A stretch of DNA of 7,891 nucleotides from JBHIBA01 sp046758845 (GCA_046758845.1 JBHIBA010000219.1:1-7891); one strand, 5' to 3'. Counted from the first letter of the stretch, positions 1-6,216 are shown. Notes: generated from the letters alone by a model not told the origin. Program-made: numbers and translations.

Positions 1-71
1 GAAGCCCGGCCTACCGAATCGCGGCTACAACGCAGGAAGGCAGGGGTCATTCAGCCAGCTGACCCACTACC
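1..71 (+). repeat. Partial copy (right end) of the MITE-like hairpin element
   Basis: Positions 17-71 match 1606-1660 at 50 of 55 positions by eye, ending at the same inverted-repeat tip (...CCACTACC here, ...CCACTGCC there). Only the right part lies in the window. Positions 1-16 differ from the other copy; instead 4-16 are the exact reverse complement of 7368-7380, so this copy carries a different internal hairpin module. No coding signal. It lies directly upstream of the ispH promoter. Confidence 0.8.
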
Positions 72-91
72 GGCGCAGCCGGTGTCCGGGA

Positions 92-109
92 ACTCATGGT
101 ACAATGAGT
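92..109 (+). promoter_or_regulatory. Extended -10 promoter of ispH inside an operator-like dyad
   Basis: A TG-n-TACAAT extended -10 element lies at 97-105. No good -35 hexamer is visible 16-18 nt upstream, which is normal for extended -10 promoters. The -10 sits inside a near-perfect dyad, ACTCATnGTACnATGAGT (92-109), in which 16 of 18 positions are symmetric. A start near 111-113 would give a leader of about 55 nt before the ispH ATG. The dyad is the size of a dimeric repressor site and would block the -10 if bound. Which regulator binds, if any, cannot be told. Confidence 0.5.
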
Positions 110-166
110 CAAGTCATCAGGGCCAAGTGAGTCTGCCGCAGGAAGGCGGCCGCGAAGGGGGGATGG

Positions 167-1135
167 ATGGCGTTTCATGAGGTGATCCTGGCGAAACCGA
201 GGGGGTTTTGCGCAGGAGTCGTCCGCGCCATCGAGGTGGTGGAACGGGCGCTGGAGCTGTATGGTCCGCCCATCTACGTCCGGAAGGAAATCGTCCACAA
301 CAAATTCGTCGTGGAGAACCTGAAAAAGAAGGGGGCCATCTTCGTCGAAGAACTGGACGAAGTGCCCGAGGGGGCCATCACCATCTTCAGCGCGCACGGC
401 ATCGCGCCTTCGGTGGTGGAGGAGGCCGGGCGGCGAAGCCTCAAGGCGCTGGACGCCACCTGCCCCCTGGTCACAAAGGTCCACAGCGAAGTCCGCCGCT
501 ACGTCCGCGAGGGTTTCCACATCATCCTGGTGGGCCACATGGATCACGACGAGGTCATCGGGACGTACGGCGAGGCGCCCGAGCACATCACGGTGATCAG
601 CAAGGAGGAAGAGGTGGAGGGCGTCACCGTGCCCGATTCCAATCGGGTGGTCTGCCTGACGCAGACGACCCTCAGCGTGGACGACACGGCGGAGGTGGTT
701 TCGGCCCTGAAGAATAAATTTCCGGCCCTCAATCTCCCGGCGAAAGAGGACATCTGTTACGCGACCCAGAACCGCCAGACGGCCGTCAAGGAGATGGCCG
801 GGGAGGTGGATCTCGTCCTGGTCCTGGGCTCGAGGAACAGCTCGAACTCCATGCGCCTGAAGGAAGTGGCCGGGTCGGTGGGGATTCGGGCTCACCTGAT
901 CGATGGGGTCTCGGACGTGGACCCCGCCTGGTTCGAAGGCGTCCGGAGCGTGGGGGTCACGGCCGGGGCCTCGACCCCGGAGTTCCTGGTCAAAGAGTTG
1001 GTGGATTACATCAGGGAGCGGGGGGTTTCGGAAGTCCGGCAGGCGGGGGGTCCGGACGAAAATGTGGTCTTCCATTTGCCGGCGGAGTTGGTGGCGGGGA
1101 AGATTAGTTGGCCATCGCAGGACGGTGCAGAGTAG
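167..1135 (+). CDS. ispH: 4-hydroxy-3-methylbut-2-enyl diphosphate reductase (IspH/LytB)
   Basis: Last enzyme of the MEP pathway: a cytosolic [4Fe-4S] enzyme that reductively dehydrates HMBPP to IPP and DMAPP. The 322-aa product matches the usual family length (about 310-320). The three cluster-ligand cysteines are present: C15 in GFCAG, C99 in DATCP and C197 in ICYATQNRQ. So are the phosphate-binding and catalytic positions: H44 (VHNKFVV), H77 (SAHG), H127 and E129 (HDEV), T167/T168 (TQTTLSVDDT), S225 and N227 (SSNS), and S269 (AGASTPE). The first five-sixths is strongly conserved; the last 35 residues are a variable tail. The ATG at 167 is chosen because the purine-rich AAGGGGGG (155-162) precedes it and the protein begins at the family's normal N-terminus; an ATG at 163 is out of frame. 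It has its own candidate promoter (92-109) and no functional link to the downstream transporter. Confidence 0.98.
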   Translation: MAFHEVILAKPRGFCAGVVRAIEVVERALELYGPPIYVRKEIVHNKFVVENLKKKGAIFVEELDEVPEGAITIFSAHGIAPSVVEEAGRRSLKALDATCPLVTKVHSEVRRYVREGFHIILVGHMDHDEVIGTYGEAPEHITVISKEEEVEGVTVPDSNRVVCLTQTTLSVDDTAEVVSALKNKFPALNLPAKEDICYATQNRQTAVKEMAGEVDLVLVLGSRNSSNSMRLKEVAGSVGIRAHLIDGVSDVDPAWFEGVRSVGVTAGASTPEFLVKELVDYIRERGVSEVRQAGGPDENVVFHLPAELVAGKISWPSQDGAE

Positions 1136-1160
1136 GCCGGATGGATCGGGGTCGAGCCAG

Positions 1161-1207
1161 GAGGAGCGCAGGGAAGGGGGCCCTTCGGCGAAAGTGAGGG
1201 GCTCCTC
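1161..1207 (+). terminator. Possible weak 3' hairpin downstream of ispH
   Basis: GAGGAGC (1161-1167) pairs perfectly with GCTCCTC (1201-1207), and GAAGGG/CCCTTC (1173-1178/1181-1186) nests inside. It starts 25 nt after the ispH stop. No T-run follows, so it is not a canonical intrinsic terminator; it could stabilise the mRNA 3' end or be incidental in GC-rich DNA. Confidence 0.3.
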
Positions 1208-1289
1208 TGCCGGCGCAGTTCCTCCGCGTTCGCGCTCAACGTGTTCTCCGTACCCCAGCGGCCGATGCGGGTCCGCCTCCGAAAGCTGG

Positions 1290-1409
1290 AAGGCCGGCGT
1301 CCCGGATCATCCCGACATCGGAAACGGATTTCGCATCGTCGTCGAGACGAACGATTTCAGGCCGAGTCCGGCTGGGCACGGGTTCGAGATTACGCTGATT
1401 TTCAGGTAA
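1290..1409 (+). pseudogene. Possible decayed C-terminal coding remnant
   Basis: One forward frame ending in TAA at 1407-1409 reads as protein-like: 39 residues from KAGVPDHP to the terminus GFEITLIFR, with strongly GC-ending codons like the neighbouring genes (for example ATC GTC GTC GAG ACG AAC). There is no start codon with a ribosome site, and the frame further upstream (1210-1280) loses protein character. The segment contains GNGFRIVVE, loosely like C-termini of secreted or formylglycine-enzyme-like proteins, but I cannot assign a family. It may be chance in GC-rich DNA. Confidence 0.25.
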
Positions 1410-1512
1410 GGGATGGCGGCTGCCGCCCGGCCCGCCCTGCGGGAGGGTAGTGGGTCAGTTTGGAACGGATGAAGCCCCGTACGCAGCTTTGCCGACGGCT
1501 CTGTCATCATTT

Positions 1513-1562
1513 GGTGTAGCCCCGATCTGAGCGAGGACCTGGGTCCGAGCGGAGATCGGGGC
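1513..1562 (+). repeat. Hairpin unit 1 inside the element
   Basis: Outer stem GCCCCGATCT/AGATCGGGGC (1519-1528/1553-1562) is a perfect 10 bp. Inner stem GGACC/GGTCC (1535-1539/1542-1546) closes a very small loop. The symmetric internal loop is GAGCGA (1529-1534) opposite GAGCGG (1547-1552). The first 24 nt match the reverse complement of 1597-1620 at 21 of 24 positions. Confidence 0.75.
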
Positions 1563-1570
1563 GCCCCCGG

Positions 1571-1620
1571 CCGCGATTTCCGCGTGGGTCGGTGACCCTC
1601 GCTCAAATCGCGGCTACAAC
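1571..1620 (-). repeat. Hairpin unit 2 inside the element, inverted relative to unit 1
   Basis: Outer stem CCGCGATTT/AAATCGCGG (1571-1579/1605-1613) is a perfect 9 bp. Inner stem GGGTC/GACCC (1586-1590/1594-1598) has a 3-nt loop. Read on the minus strand, the internal loop is GAGCGA opposite ACGCGG, nearly the same as in unit 1 although both stems differ. The GGCTACAAC end (1612-1620) recurs at 23-31. Confidence 0.75.
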
Positions 1621-1675
1621 GGAGGAAGGCAGGGGTCATTCAGCAAACTGATCCACTGCCTGCGGGAGAAAGCGG

Positions 1676-1705
1676 TTGACATCGTCTTGGATACTTGGGT
1701 AAGTT
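1676..1705 (+). promoter_or_regulatory. Candidate sigma-70 promoter of the transporter operon
   Basis: A perfect TTGACA lies at 1676-1681. With an 18-nt spacer the -10 would be TAAGTT (1700-1705), which keeps only the three most conserved positions (T, A and final T). A start near 1712 would give a leader of about 155 nt before the binding-protein gene. The -35 begins 7 nt after the right flanking octamer of the MITE-like element, so the element borders the promoter. The weak -10 keeps confidence moderate. Confidence 0.4.
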
Positions 1706-1867
1706 TTCCATTAAGCTTCACGAAAACGTTGGAAAGGTGGCCTTGGCGAGCGGACCTTCAGGCCGAACGGGCCGAAAGAGGGAGGGCGCCTCGGGGGGAC
1801 TTCTCCACGATTTGTGAAGAGCGGTTCCTTTCGGTTGGGTGGCCATCGGAGAAGAGGAGGGAAAGGG

Positions 1868-3217
1868 ATGTCGAAAGAGAACAAGCACAAGCGGGTCTCG
1901 CGTCGGACGTTCCTCAAGGTAGCGGGGGCGGGCGCCCTGGCGGCTGGTGTGGGTCCGGGGATCATCATTCCGGGCCGGTCGGAGGCGCAGCGCAAGACGT
2001 TGAGGATCCTCCAATGGAACCACTTTGTGCCCGGATACGACAAGTGGTTCAACAACCAGTACATCAAGGAATGGGGAGAGAAGAACGACACGAAGGTCAT
2101 CGTCGATAACATCGGTCTGGCGGGCCTCAACGCCCGGGCGGCCGCGGAGGTCGGGGCCCAGCAGGGACACGACCTCTTCATGTTCCTTTGGCCGCCCCCC
2201 GTGCACGAAGACCAGGTCATCGACCACAAGGAGATCTACGAGGAGTGCGAGCGGAAGTACGGCAAGGCCATCCCGCTGGCCATCAAGAGCACCTATAACC
2301 CCAAGACCAAGAAGTACTACGGCTTCTCGGACAGCTACGTCCCCGACCCCGTCAACTACCGCAAGGACCTGTGGGACGGGGTGGGGATGAAGCCGGACAC
2401 CTGGGACGACATCCGGGTCGGCGGGGCGAAGATCAAGAAGAAGTACGGCAACCCGGTCGGCATCGGCCTGGCTTCCGAGATTGACACCAACATGGCCATG
2501 CGGGCCATCATGTACTCGTTCGGCAGCTCGGTCCAGGACGCCAGCGGCAATCCCGTCATTAAGTCCAAGAACACGGTCGAGGCGGTCAAGTACGTCAAGG
2601 CCCTCTACCAGGAGGCGATGACGCCCGAGGTGTTCACCTGGAACGCCGCCTCCAACAACCGCTTCATGCTGGCGGGCAAGGGCTCCTTGGCGCTGAACGC
2701 CATCTCCATCACCCGGACGGGAGAGAACAAGAAGATCGCCGTGACCGACAACATCTGGCTGGCGAAGGCCGCGGCAGGTCCGGTGCGGCGGATCGGCCTC
2801 GAGCACGTCATGGACGTGTACGTCATCTGGAAGTTCGCCAAGAACATCGAGGGCGCCAAGAAGTTCCTGGTGGACTACATCGGCGACTTCAAGAGAGGGT
2901 TCACGGCCAGCGAGTACTACAACTTCCCGTCCTTCCCGGACAGGGTGCCCGATTTCAAGCAACTCCTGGCCAAGGACGCGAAGGCCAAACCGGCCGACAA
3001 GTACAAGGTCCTGGAGGACGTCCTGGACTGGGCGACCAACGTGGGCTACCCCGGCTATGCCAACGCAGCCATCGACGAGGTGTTCAGCACGTGGGTCGTC
3101 TCCACCATGTTCGCCAAGGCCGCTCAGGGAGTTTTGACGCCCGAGGCGGCTGTGGACGAGGCCGGAAAGGCGGTGGGCCGCATCTTCAAGAAGTGGAGAG
3201 AAAAGGGTAAAGTGTAA
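1868..3217 (+). CDS. Tat-exported ABC transporter solute-binding protein, family 1
   Basis: Periplasmic binding protein that delivers substrate to the importer encoded just downstream. The product is 449 aa. The N-terminus carries a twin-arginine signal: SRRTFLK at residues 11-17, a hydrophobic Ala/Gly stretch (18-34) and a likely cleavage after SEA (A40), leaving a mature start near Q41. The mature protein begins RILQWNHFVPGYDKWF, then follows the two-lobed family-1 (MalE/UgpB-like) pattern, with an aromatic-rich segment (FLWPPP) and a late CUT1-type region (AIDEVFSTWV). The ATG at 1868 is chosen because a perfect AGGAGG (1855-1860) lies 7 nt upstream and the Tat signal then starts normally; an in-frame ATG at 1814 would add 18 residues and lacks this. 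A terminator-like hairpin follows at 3250-3290. The ligand is unknown: sugars and polyols are typical of the family, but the amidohydrolase neighbour leaves other organic compounds open. Confidence 0.92.
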   Translation: MSKENKHKRVSRRTFLKVAGAGALAAGVGPGIIIPGRSEAQRKTLRILQWNHFVPGYDKWFNNQYIKEWGEKNDTKVIVDNIGLAGLNARAAAEVGAQQGHDLFMFLWPPPVHEDQVIDHKEIYEECERKYGKAIPLAIKSTYNPKTKKYYGFSDSYVPDPVNYRKDLWDGVGMKPDTWDDIRVGGAKIKKKYGNPVGIGLASEIDTNMAMRAIMYSFGSSVQDASGNPVIKSKNTVEAVKYVKALYQEAMTPEVFTWNAASNNRFMLAGKGSLALNAISITRTGENKKIAVTDNIWLAKAAAGPVRRIGLEHVMDVYVIWKFAKNIEGAKKFLVDYIGDFKRGFTASEYYNFPSFPDRVPDFKQLLAKDAKAKPADKYKVLEDVLDWATNVGYPGYANAAIDEVFSTWVVSTMFAKAAQGVLTPEAAVDEAGKAVGRIFKKWREKGKV

Positions 3218-3249
3218 GCGGGCGAACCGCGAGAAACACGACGCGGCCG

Positions 3250-3290
3250 AAAGAGGGAGGCCGCCGCGCGCGGTCTCCCTCTTTGTTTGT
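3250..3290 (+). terminator. Hairpin terminator or attenuator after the binding-protein gene
   Basis: AAAGAGGGAG (3250-3259) pairs perfectly with CTCCCTCTTT (3275-3284). The stem continues through a G-T pair and CCGC/GCGG (3261-3264/3270-3273) to a 5-nt loop and is followed by the T-rich GTTTGTGT. It lies between the binding-protein gene and the ATPase gene, where partial termination or 3'-end protection would leave more binding protein than membrane complex, as is known for malE and other binding proteins. Confidence 0.75.
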
Positions 3291-3345
3291 GTGGCGCCTA
3301 ACGAGTGGCGACATCCGAAGTTTCCATCCTCCCTGAAGGTTGCAG

Positions 3346-4377
3346 ATGGCGACCGTCCAGACACTGGGGATCAAGAAGTACTTCGGCGAGGTCAGGGCGG
3401 TTGACGGCGTTGACCTGGCGAGCCGGGAAGGCGAGTTCCTTGTCTTTCTCGGTCCCTCCGGGTGCGGCAAGACCACCCTGCTCCGAGTCATCGCGGGGCT
3501 GGAGCGGCCCACCGAAGGGGATATCGTCATCGGCAACGTCGTCGTCAACGAGCTTCCGCCGCGGGCGCGCAGGATCGCCATGGTCTTTCAAAGCTACGCC
3601 CTGTATCCCCACAAGACGGTGTTCCAGAACATCGCCTTCCCCCTCAAGGCCCAATCTGTTCCCAGGCAGGCCCGGAAGCAGAAGGCGGAGTGGGCCGCGG
3701 GGATGTTCGGGATCGAGCGGTTGCTCGACCGAAAGCCCCGGGAGCTATCGGGCGGGGAGAGGCAGCGGGTGGCCCTGGCCCGGGCCCTCGTCCGGGAACC
3801 CGACGTCTTCTTGCTGGATGAGCCCCTGTCCAACCTGGACGCCAAGCTTCGGGCCTCCGCCCGGGAGGAGCTTCTCCAGTTGCAGCGGCGCATCGGGACC
3901 ACCACCATCTACGTCACCCACGATCAGGTCGAGGCCATGGGCATGGGGGACCGGATCGCCGTGATGAACGCCGGCAAGCTCAGACAGCTCGGGCCGCCCC
4001 AGGAGATCTACGACGACCCCGCCGACACCTTTGTCGCCAGCTTCCTGGGCTCTCCTCCCATGAACCTTCTCGAAGGAGACGACGCGACCGTGGGTTTCCG
4101 CCCGGAGAGCTTTCTTCCCGAGGATGTCCTCCGGCAGCGCAACGACCTGATCCGCTTCCCTTTCCGGCTGACGCGCGTCGAGTCCCTGGGCGCGGACCGG
4201 CTGCTCTACGGCGTCCTGGGCGGGCGATTCCAGGAACAAAAGGCCATCGCCAAGCTTCCCTCGACGGTTTCTATTCCTTTGCAGAGCGGGGAGTGCCACG
4301 AGTTCGCCGTGGCGAGGAAAGACCTCCGGTTTTTCGACCGGAACACGGGACTGCGGACGGCGCCCCGGCCGCTCTGA
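3346..4377 (+). CDS. ABC importer ATP-binding protein, MalK/UgpC type
   Basis: Cytoplasmic ATPase that powers uptake, working as a dimer on the two permeases encoded next. All nucleotide-binding motifs are intact in the 343-aa product: Walker A GPSGCGKTT (36-44), Q-loop Q82 in MVFQSYALYPH, signature LSGGERQ (134-140), Walker B VFLLDEP (154-160, catalytic E159), D-loop SNLD (162-165) and switch H192 (THD). After GSPPMNLL (236-242) the C-terminal regulatory domain begins, with GFRPE at 250-254 and FDRNTG at 330-335. Only about seven residues separate MNLL from GFRPE, where relatives usually have some 30-40, so the first part of this domain appears shortened. ATG at 3346 is preferred because GAAGG (3335-3339) lies 6 nt upstream; an in-frame TTG at 3340 would add two residues. 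The gene starts 128 nt after the binding-protein gene, beyond the hairpin. Confidence 0.95.
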   Translation: MATVQTLGIKKYFGEVRAVDGVDLASREGEFLVFLGPSGCGKTTLLRVIAGLERPTEGDIVIGNVVVNELPPRARRIAMVFQSYALYPHKTVFQNIAFPLKAQSVPRQARKQKAEWAAGMFGIERLLDRKPRELSGGERQRVALARALVREPDVFLLDEPLSNLDAKLRASAREELLQLQRRIGTTTIYVTHDQVEAMGMGDRIAVMNAGKLRQLGPPQEIYDDPADTFVASFLGSPPMNLLEGDDATVGFRPESFLPEDVLRQRNDLIRFPFRLTRVESLGADRLLYGVLGGRFQEQKAIAKLPSTVSIPLQSGECHEFAVARKDLRFFDRNTGLRTAPRPL

Positions 4378-4407
4378 TCGCCCCCGCAGAGCGAGGAGAC
4401 ACCTCAC

Positions 4408-5325
4408 TTGGCAGCCAGAACCCAGGCGAGTCGATACGTCTATATCCTGGACCGGGAGGAGTGGCTCGGGCGCGTGATGATCTCGCCCGCCGTCCTTTAC
4501 ATCGCGGTCCTCATCGGCTTTCCTTTCTTTCTCGCTCTGTTCTACAGCGTGAGCGACATTACCGTGGGGAGCCAGAGCCTCAAATTCATCGGCCTGAAGA
4601 ACTTCAAGGAAATCTTCCAGACGCCCGCCTTCCGAGTCGCCGTGAAGAACACCTTCATTTTCGCCTTCGTCTCGCAGGCCATCGTTTTGGTCCTGGCCAA
4701 GAGTCTGGCCCTGCTGCTCCTGAAGGACTTCCGGGGGAAGTGGGTGGTCCGGGGACTGATCCTGCTGCCGTGGGTGGCGCCCATCTCCCTGGGGGCCATC
4801 GGGTGGATGTGGATCCTGGACTCCATTTACAGCATCATCAACTGGACTTTGCGGGCCGTGGGCATCTTCGGTCCCGACACCTGGCCCATGTGGCTGGGTT
4901 TCCCGACCCTGGCCATGTCCTCCATCATCACCATCCACGTCTGGCGTCTGCTCCCGCTGGCGACGGTGATCCTTCTGGCGGGGCTGTCCTCCATCCCCCA
5001 GGACATCAACGACGCGGCGGCCGTGGACGGGGCGGGTTTTTGGCGTCGGCTTTTTGAGATCACCATCCCGATGCTGCTTCCCATCATGGGGGTCGCCGTC
5101 CTGTTCGGCCTGGTCTTCGCCTTCACCGACATGATTGTCATCTACATCCTGACGGGCGGGGGGCCCTACGACTCCACCCAGGTCCTGGCGAGCCTGGCGT
5201 TTTACACGGGGATCGACGGAGGGGACCTGGCCGAGGGTGCGGCCATCGCGCTTTTCCTCTTCCCGTTGCTGGTGGCGGTGGCGTTCCTGATGCTGCGGAT
5301 CGCCCGGCGGTCGGAGGTGACCTGA
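4408..5325 (+). CDS. ABC importer permease, MalF/UgpA type
   Basis: First inner-membrane subunit of the importer, 305 aa with about six hydrophobic helices (near residues 24-46, 80-104, 114-134, 166-192, 222-248 and 276-298). The EAA loop that docks on the ATPase is clear at about 195-225: SIPQDINDAAAVDGAGFWRR then ITIPMLLP, with the conserved D-A-A-x-x-D-G-A. The segment TGGGPYDST (249-257) is typical of MalF/UgpA-type permeases. The start is a TTG at 4408, supported by GAGGAG (4393-4398) 9 nt upstream; no ATG gives a full-length protein, and the first in-frame ATG falls at M24, inside the first membrane segment. The gene begins 30 nt after the ATPase gene. Its last codons contain the ribosome site of the next gene, so the two permeases are translationally linked. 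Confidence 0.95.
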   Translation: MAARTQASRYVYILDREEWLGRVMISPAVLYIAVLIGFPFFLALFYSVSDITVGSQSLKFIGLKNFKEIFQTPAFRVAVKNTFIFAFVSQAIVLVLAKSLALLLLKDFRGKWVVRGLILLPWVAPISLGAIGWMWILDSIYSIINWTLRAVGIFGPDTWPMWLGFPTLAMSSIITIHVWRLLPLATVILLAGLSSIPQDINDAAAVDGAGFWRRLFEITIPMLLPIMGVAVLFGLVFAFTDMIVIYILTGGGPYDSTQVLASLAFYTGIDGGDLAEGAAIALFLFPLLVAVAFLMLRIARRSEVT

Positions 5326-5326
5326 G

Positions 5327-6175
5327 ATGCGCGGCCGCCGGTTCATGAGATGGGCGGGGGGGGCGGCCCACTACGGGCTGGTGGCCCTCTTTGCCCTGTT
5401 CGCCGCCTTCCCCTTTCTTTGGATGCTCATCACCACGTTCAAGGAAACGCGGGACCTCCTCAATCCCAAGAACAACCCGTTCCTGTTCAACGACCCGCCC
5501 ACGCTGGAACACCTGAAGGTCCTGTTCTTCGAGACCTTGTACGGAAAGTGGCTGTTGAACACGGCGTTCGTGGGCGGCGCGGTGGTGGCCATTACGCTGA
5601 TTCTGGCCATCCCGGCGGGGTACAGCCTCGCACGGCTATCGGGGCGGTGGGGGGAGCGGATGGGCATCGGCATCTTCCTGACCTACCTCGTCCCGCCGAC
5701 CCTATTGTTCATTCCCCTCTCGCGGGTGATCGCCTCCCTGGGGTTGCAGGACTCCCTGTGGTCGCTGGTGATCGTCTATCCGAGCTTCACCGTCCCCTTT
5801 TCCACCTGGTTGTTGATGGGGTTTTTCAAGGCCATCCCCAAGGACCTGGAGGAGGCGGCGATGATCGACGGCCACAGCCGGTTCGGGGCGTTCGTGAGGG
5901 TCGTGATCCCCATCTCGTTCGCCGGCATCCTCACGGTGGTCATCTTTTCTCTCACCTTGGTGATGCAGGAGTTCGTATACGGCCTGACCTTCATCACCTC
6001 ATCCTCCGCGTTCACGGTGAGCGTCGGGGTGCCTACCTTCCTGGTGCGCGGAGACGTCTACTTCTGGGGTTCCTTGATGGCCGCGTGCTTCATCGCCAGC
6101 GTTCCCATCGCCATCCTGTATAACCTGTTCGTGGACCGCTTCATCGCGGGTTTCACCGTCGGGGCGGTGAAGTGA
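5327..6175 (+). CDS. ABC importer permease, MalG/UgpE type
   Basis: Second inner-membrane subunit, 282 aa, pairing with the preceding permease. About six hydrophobic helices are visible, the first at residues 15-36 after a basic N-terminus (MRGRRFMRW). The EAA loop lies at about 168-198: KAIPKDLEEAAMIDGHSRFG followed by RVVIPIS, with the conserved E-E-A-A-x-I-D-G. The early segment FPFLWMLITTFK (28-39) is characteristic of MalG/UgpE-type subunits. The ATG at 5327 is one base beyond the stop of the first permease, and GGAGGTGA (5313-5320), within that gene's last codons, is a near-ideal ribosome site 6 nt upstream. An in-frame ATG at 5345 is less likely. The tight spacing supports equal expression of the two permeases. 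Confidence 0.95.
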   Translation: MRGRRFMRWAGGAAHYGLVALFALFAAFPFLWMLITTFKETRDLLNPKNNPFLFNDPPTLEHLKVLFFETLYGKWLLNTAFVGGAVVAITLILAIPAGYSLARLSGRWGERMGIGIFLTYLVPPTLLFIPLSRVIASLGLQDSLWSLVIVYPSFTVPFSTWLLMGFFKAIPKDLEEAAMIDGHSRFGAFVRVVIPISFAGILTVVIFSLTLVMQEFVYGLTFITSSSAFTVSVGVPTFLVRGDVYFWGSLMAACFIASVPIAILYNLFVDRFIAGFTVGAVK

Positions 6176-6182
6176 CGCCCTT

Positions 6183-6216
6183 CTGAGGGGGCGCTCTCAG
6201 CCGCCGGGAACCCGGC
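6183..6216 (+). other. Tandem small hairpins between permease and amidohydrolase genes
   Basis: CTGAG/CTCAG (6183-6187/6196-6200) and GCCGG/CCGGC (6203-6207/6212-6216) form two adjacent stems within the 79-nt gap. No T-run follows, so full termination is unlikely. They could moderate read-through or protect the transporter mRNA, or be incidental. Confidence 0.35.

Larger units (their letters stand above)
1438..1668 (+). mobile_element. MITE-like non-coding element with terminal inverted repeats and direct repeats
   Basis: The core is 1446-1660 (215 bp). Its ends are inverted repeats GGTAGTGGGTCAGTTTG (1446-1462) and the complement of 1644-1660, matching at 15 of 17 positions. The identical octamer TGCGGGAG flanks it on both sides (1438-1445 and 1661-1668), as expected of a target-site duplication. 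It has no transposase or long reading frame and contains two inverted hairpin units (1513-1562 and 1571-1620). A second, diverged right end lies at 17-71. This is the build of a miniature inverted-repeat element mobilised in trans. The transposase family is not identifiable from the ends alone. Confidence 0.65.

Noticed and set aside
903..1409. 168-codon forward frame starting inside ispH and running past its stop
   Set aside because: The part inside ispH is a shadow frame; only the last 39 codons look protein-like, so that part alone is reported, as a low-confidence remnant.
1670..1867. Possible riboswitch in the binding-protein leader
   Set aside because: The leader is long enough (about 155 nt), but I could not find any known aptamer core or a terminator/antiterminator pair in it.
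1718..3364. Very long open frame on the minus strand across the binding-protein gene (about 548 codons)
   Set aside because: It is antisense to a gene with clear family motifs and ribosome site; its composition (His/Asp/Val/Leu-rich) is what the complement of GC-ending codons gives.
3745..5346. Long open minus-strand frame across the ATPase and first permease genes (about 533 codons)
   Set aside because: Same reason: low-complexity Gln/Asp/Gly/Arg-rich product opposite conserved ABC motifs.
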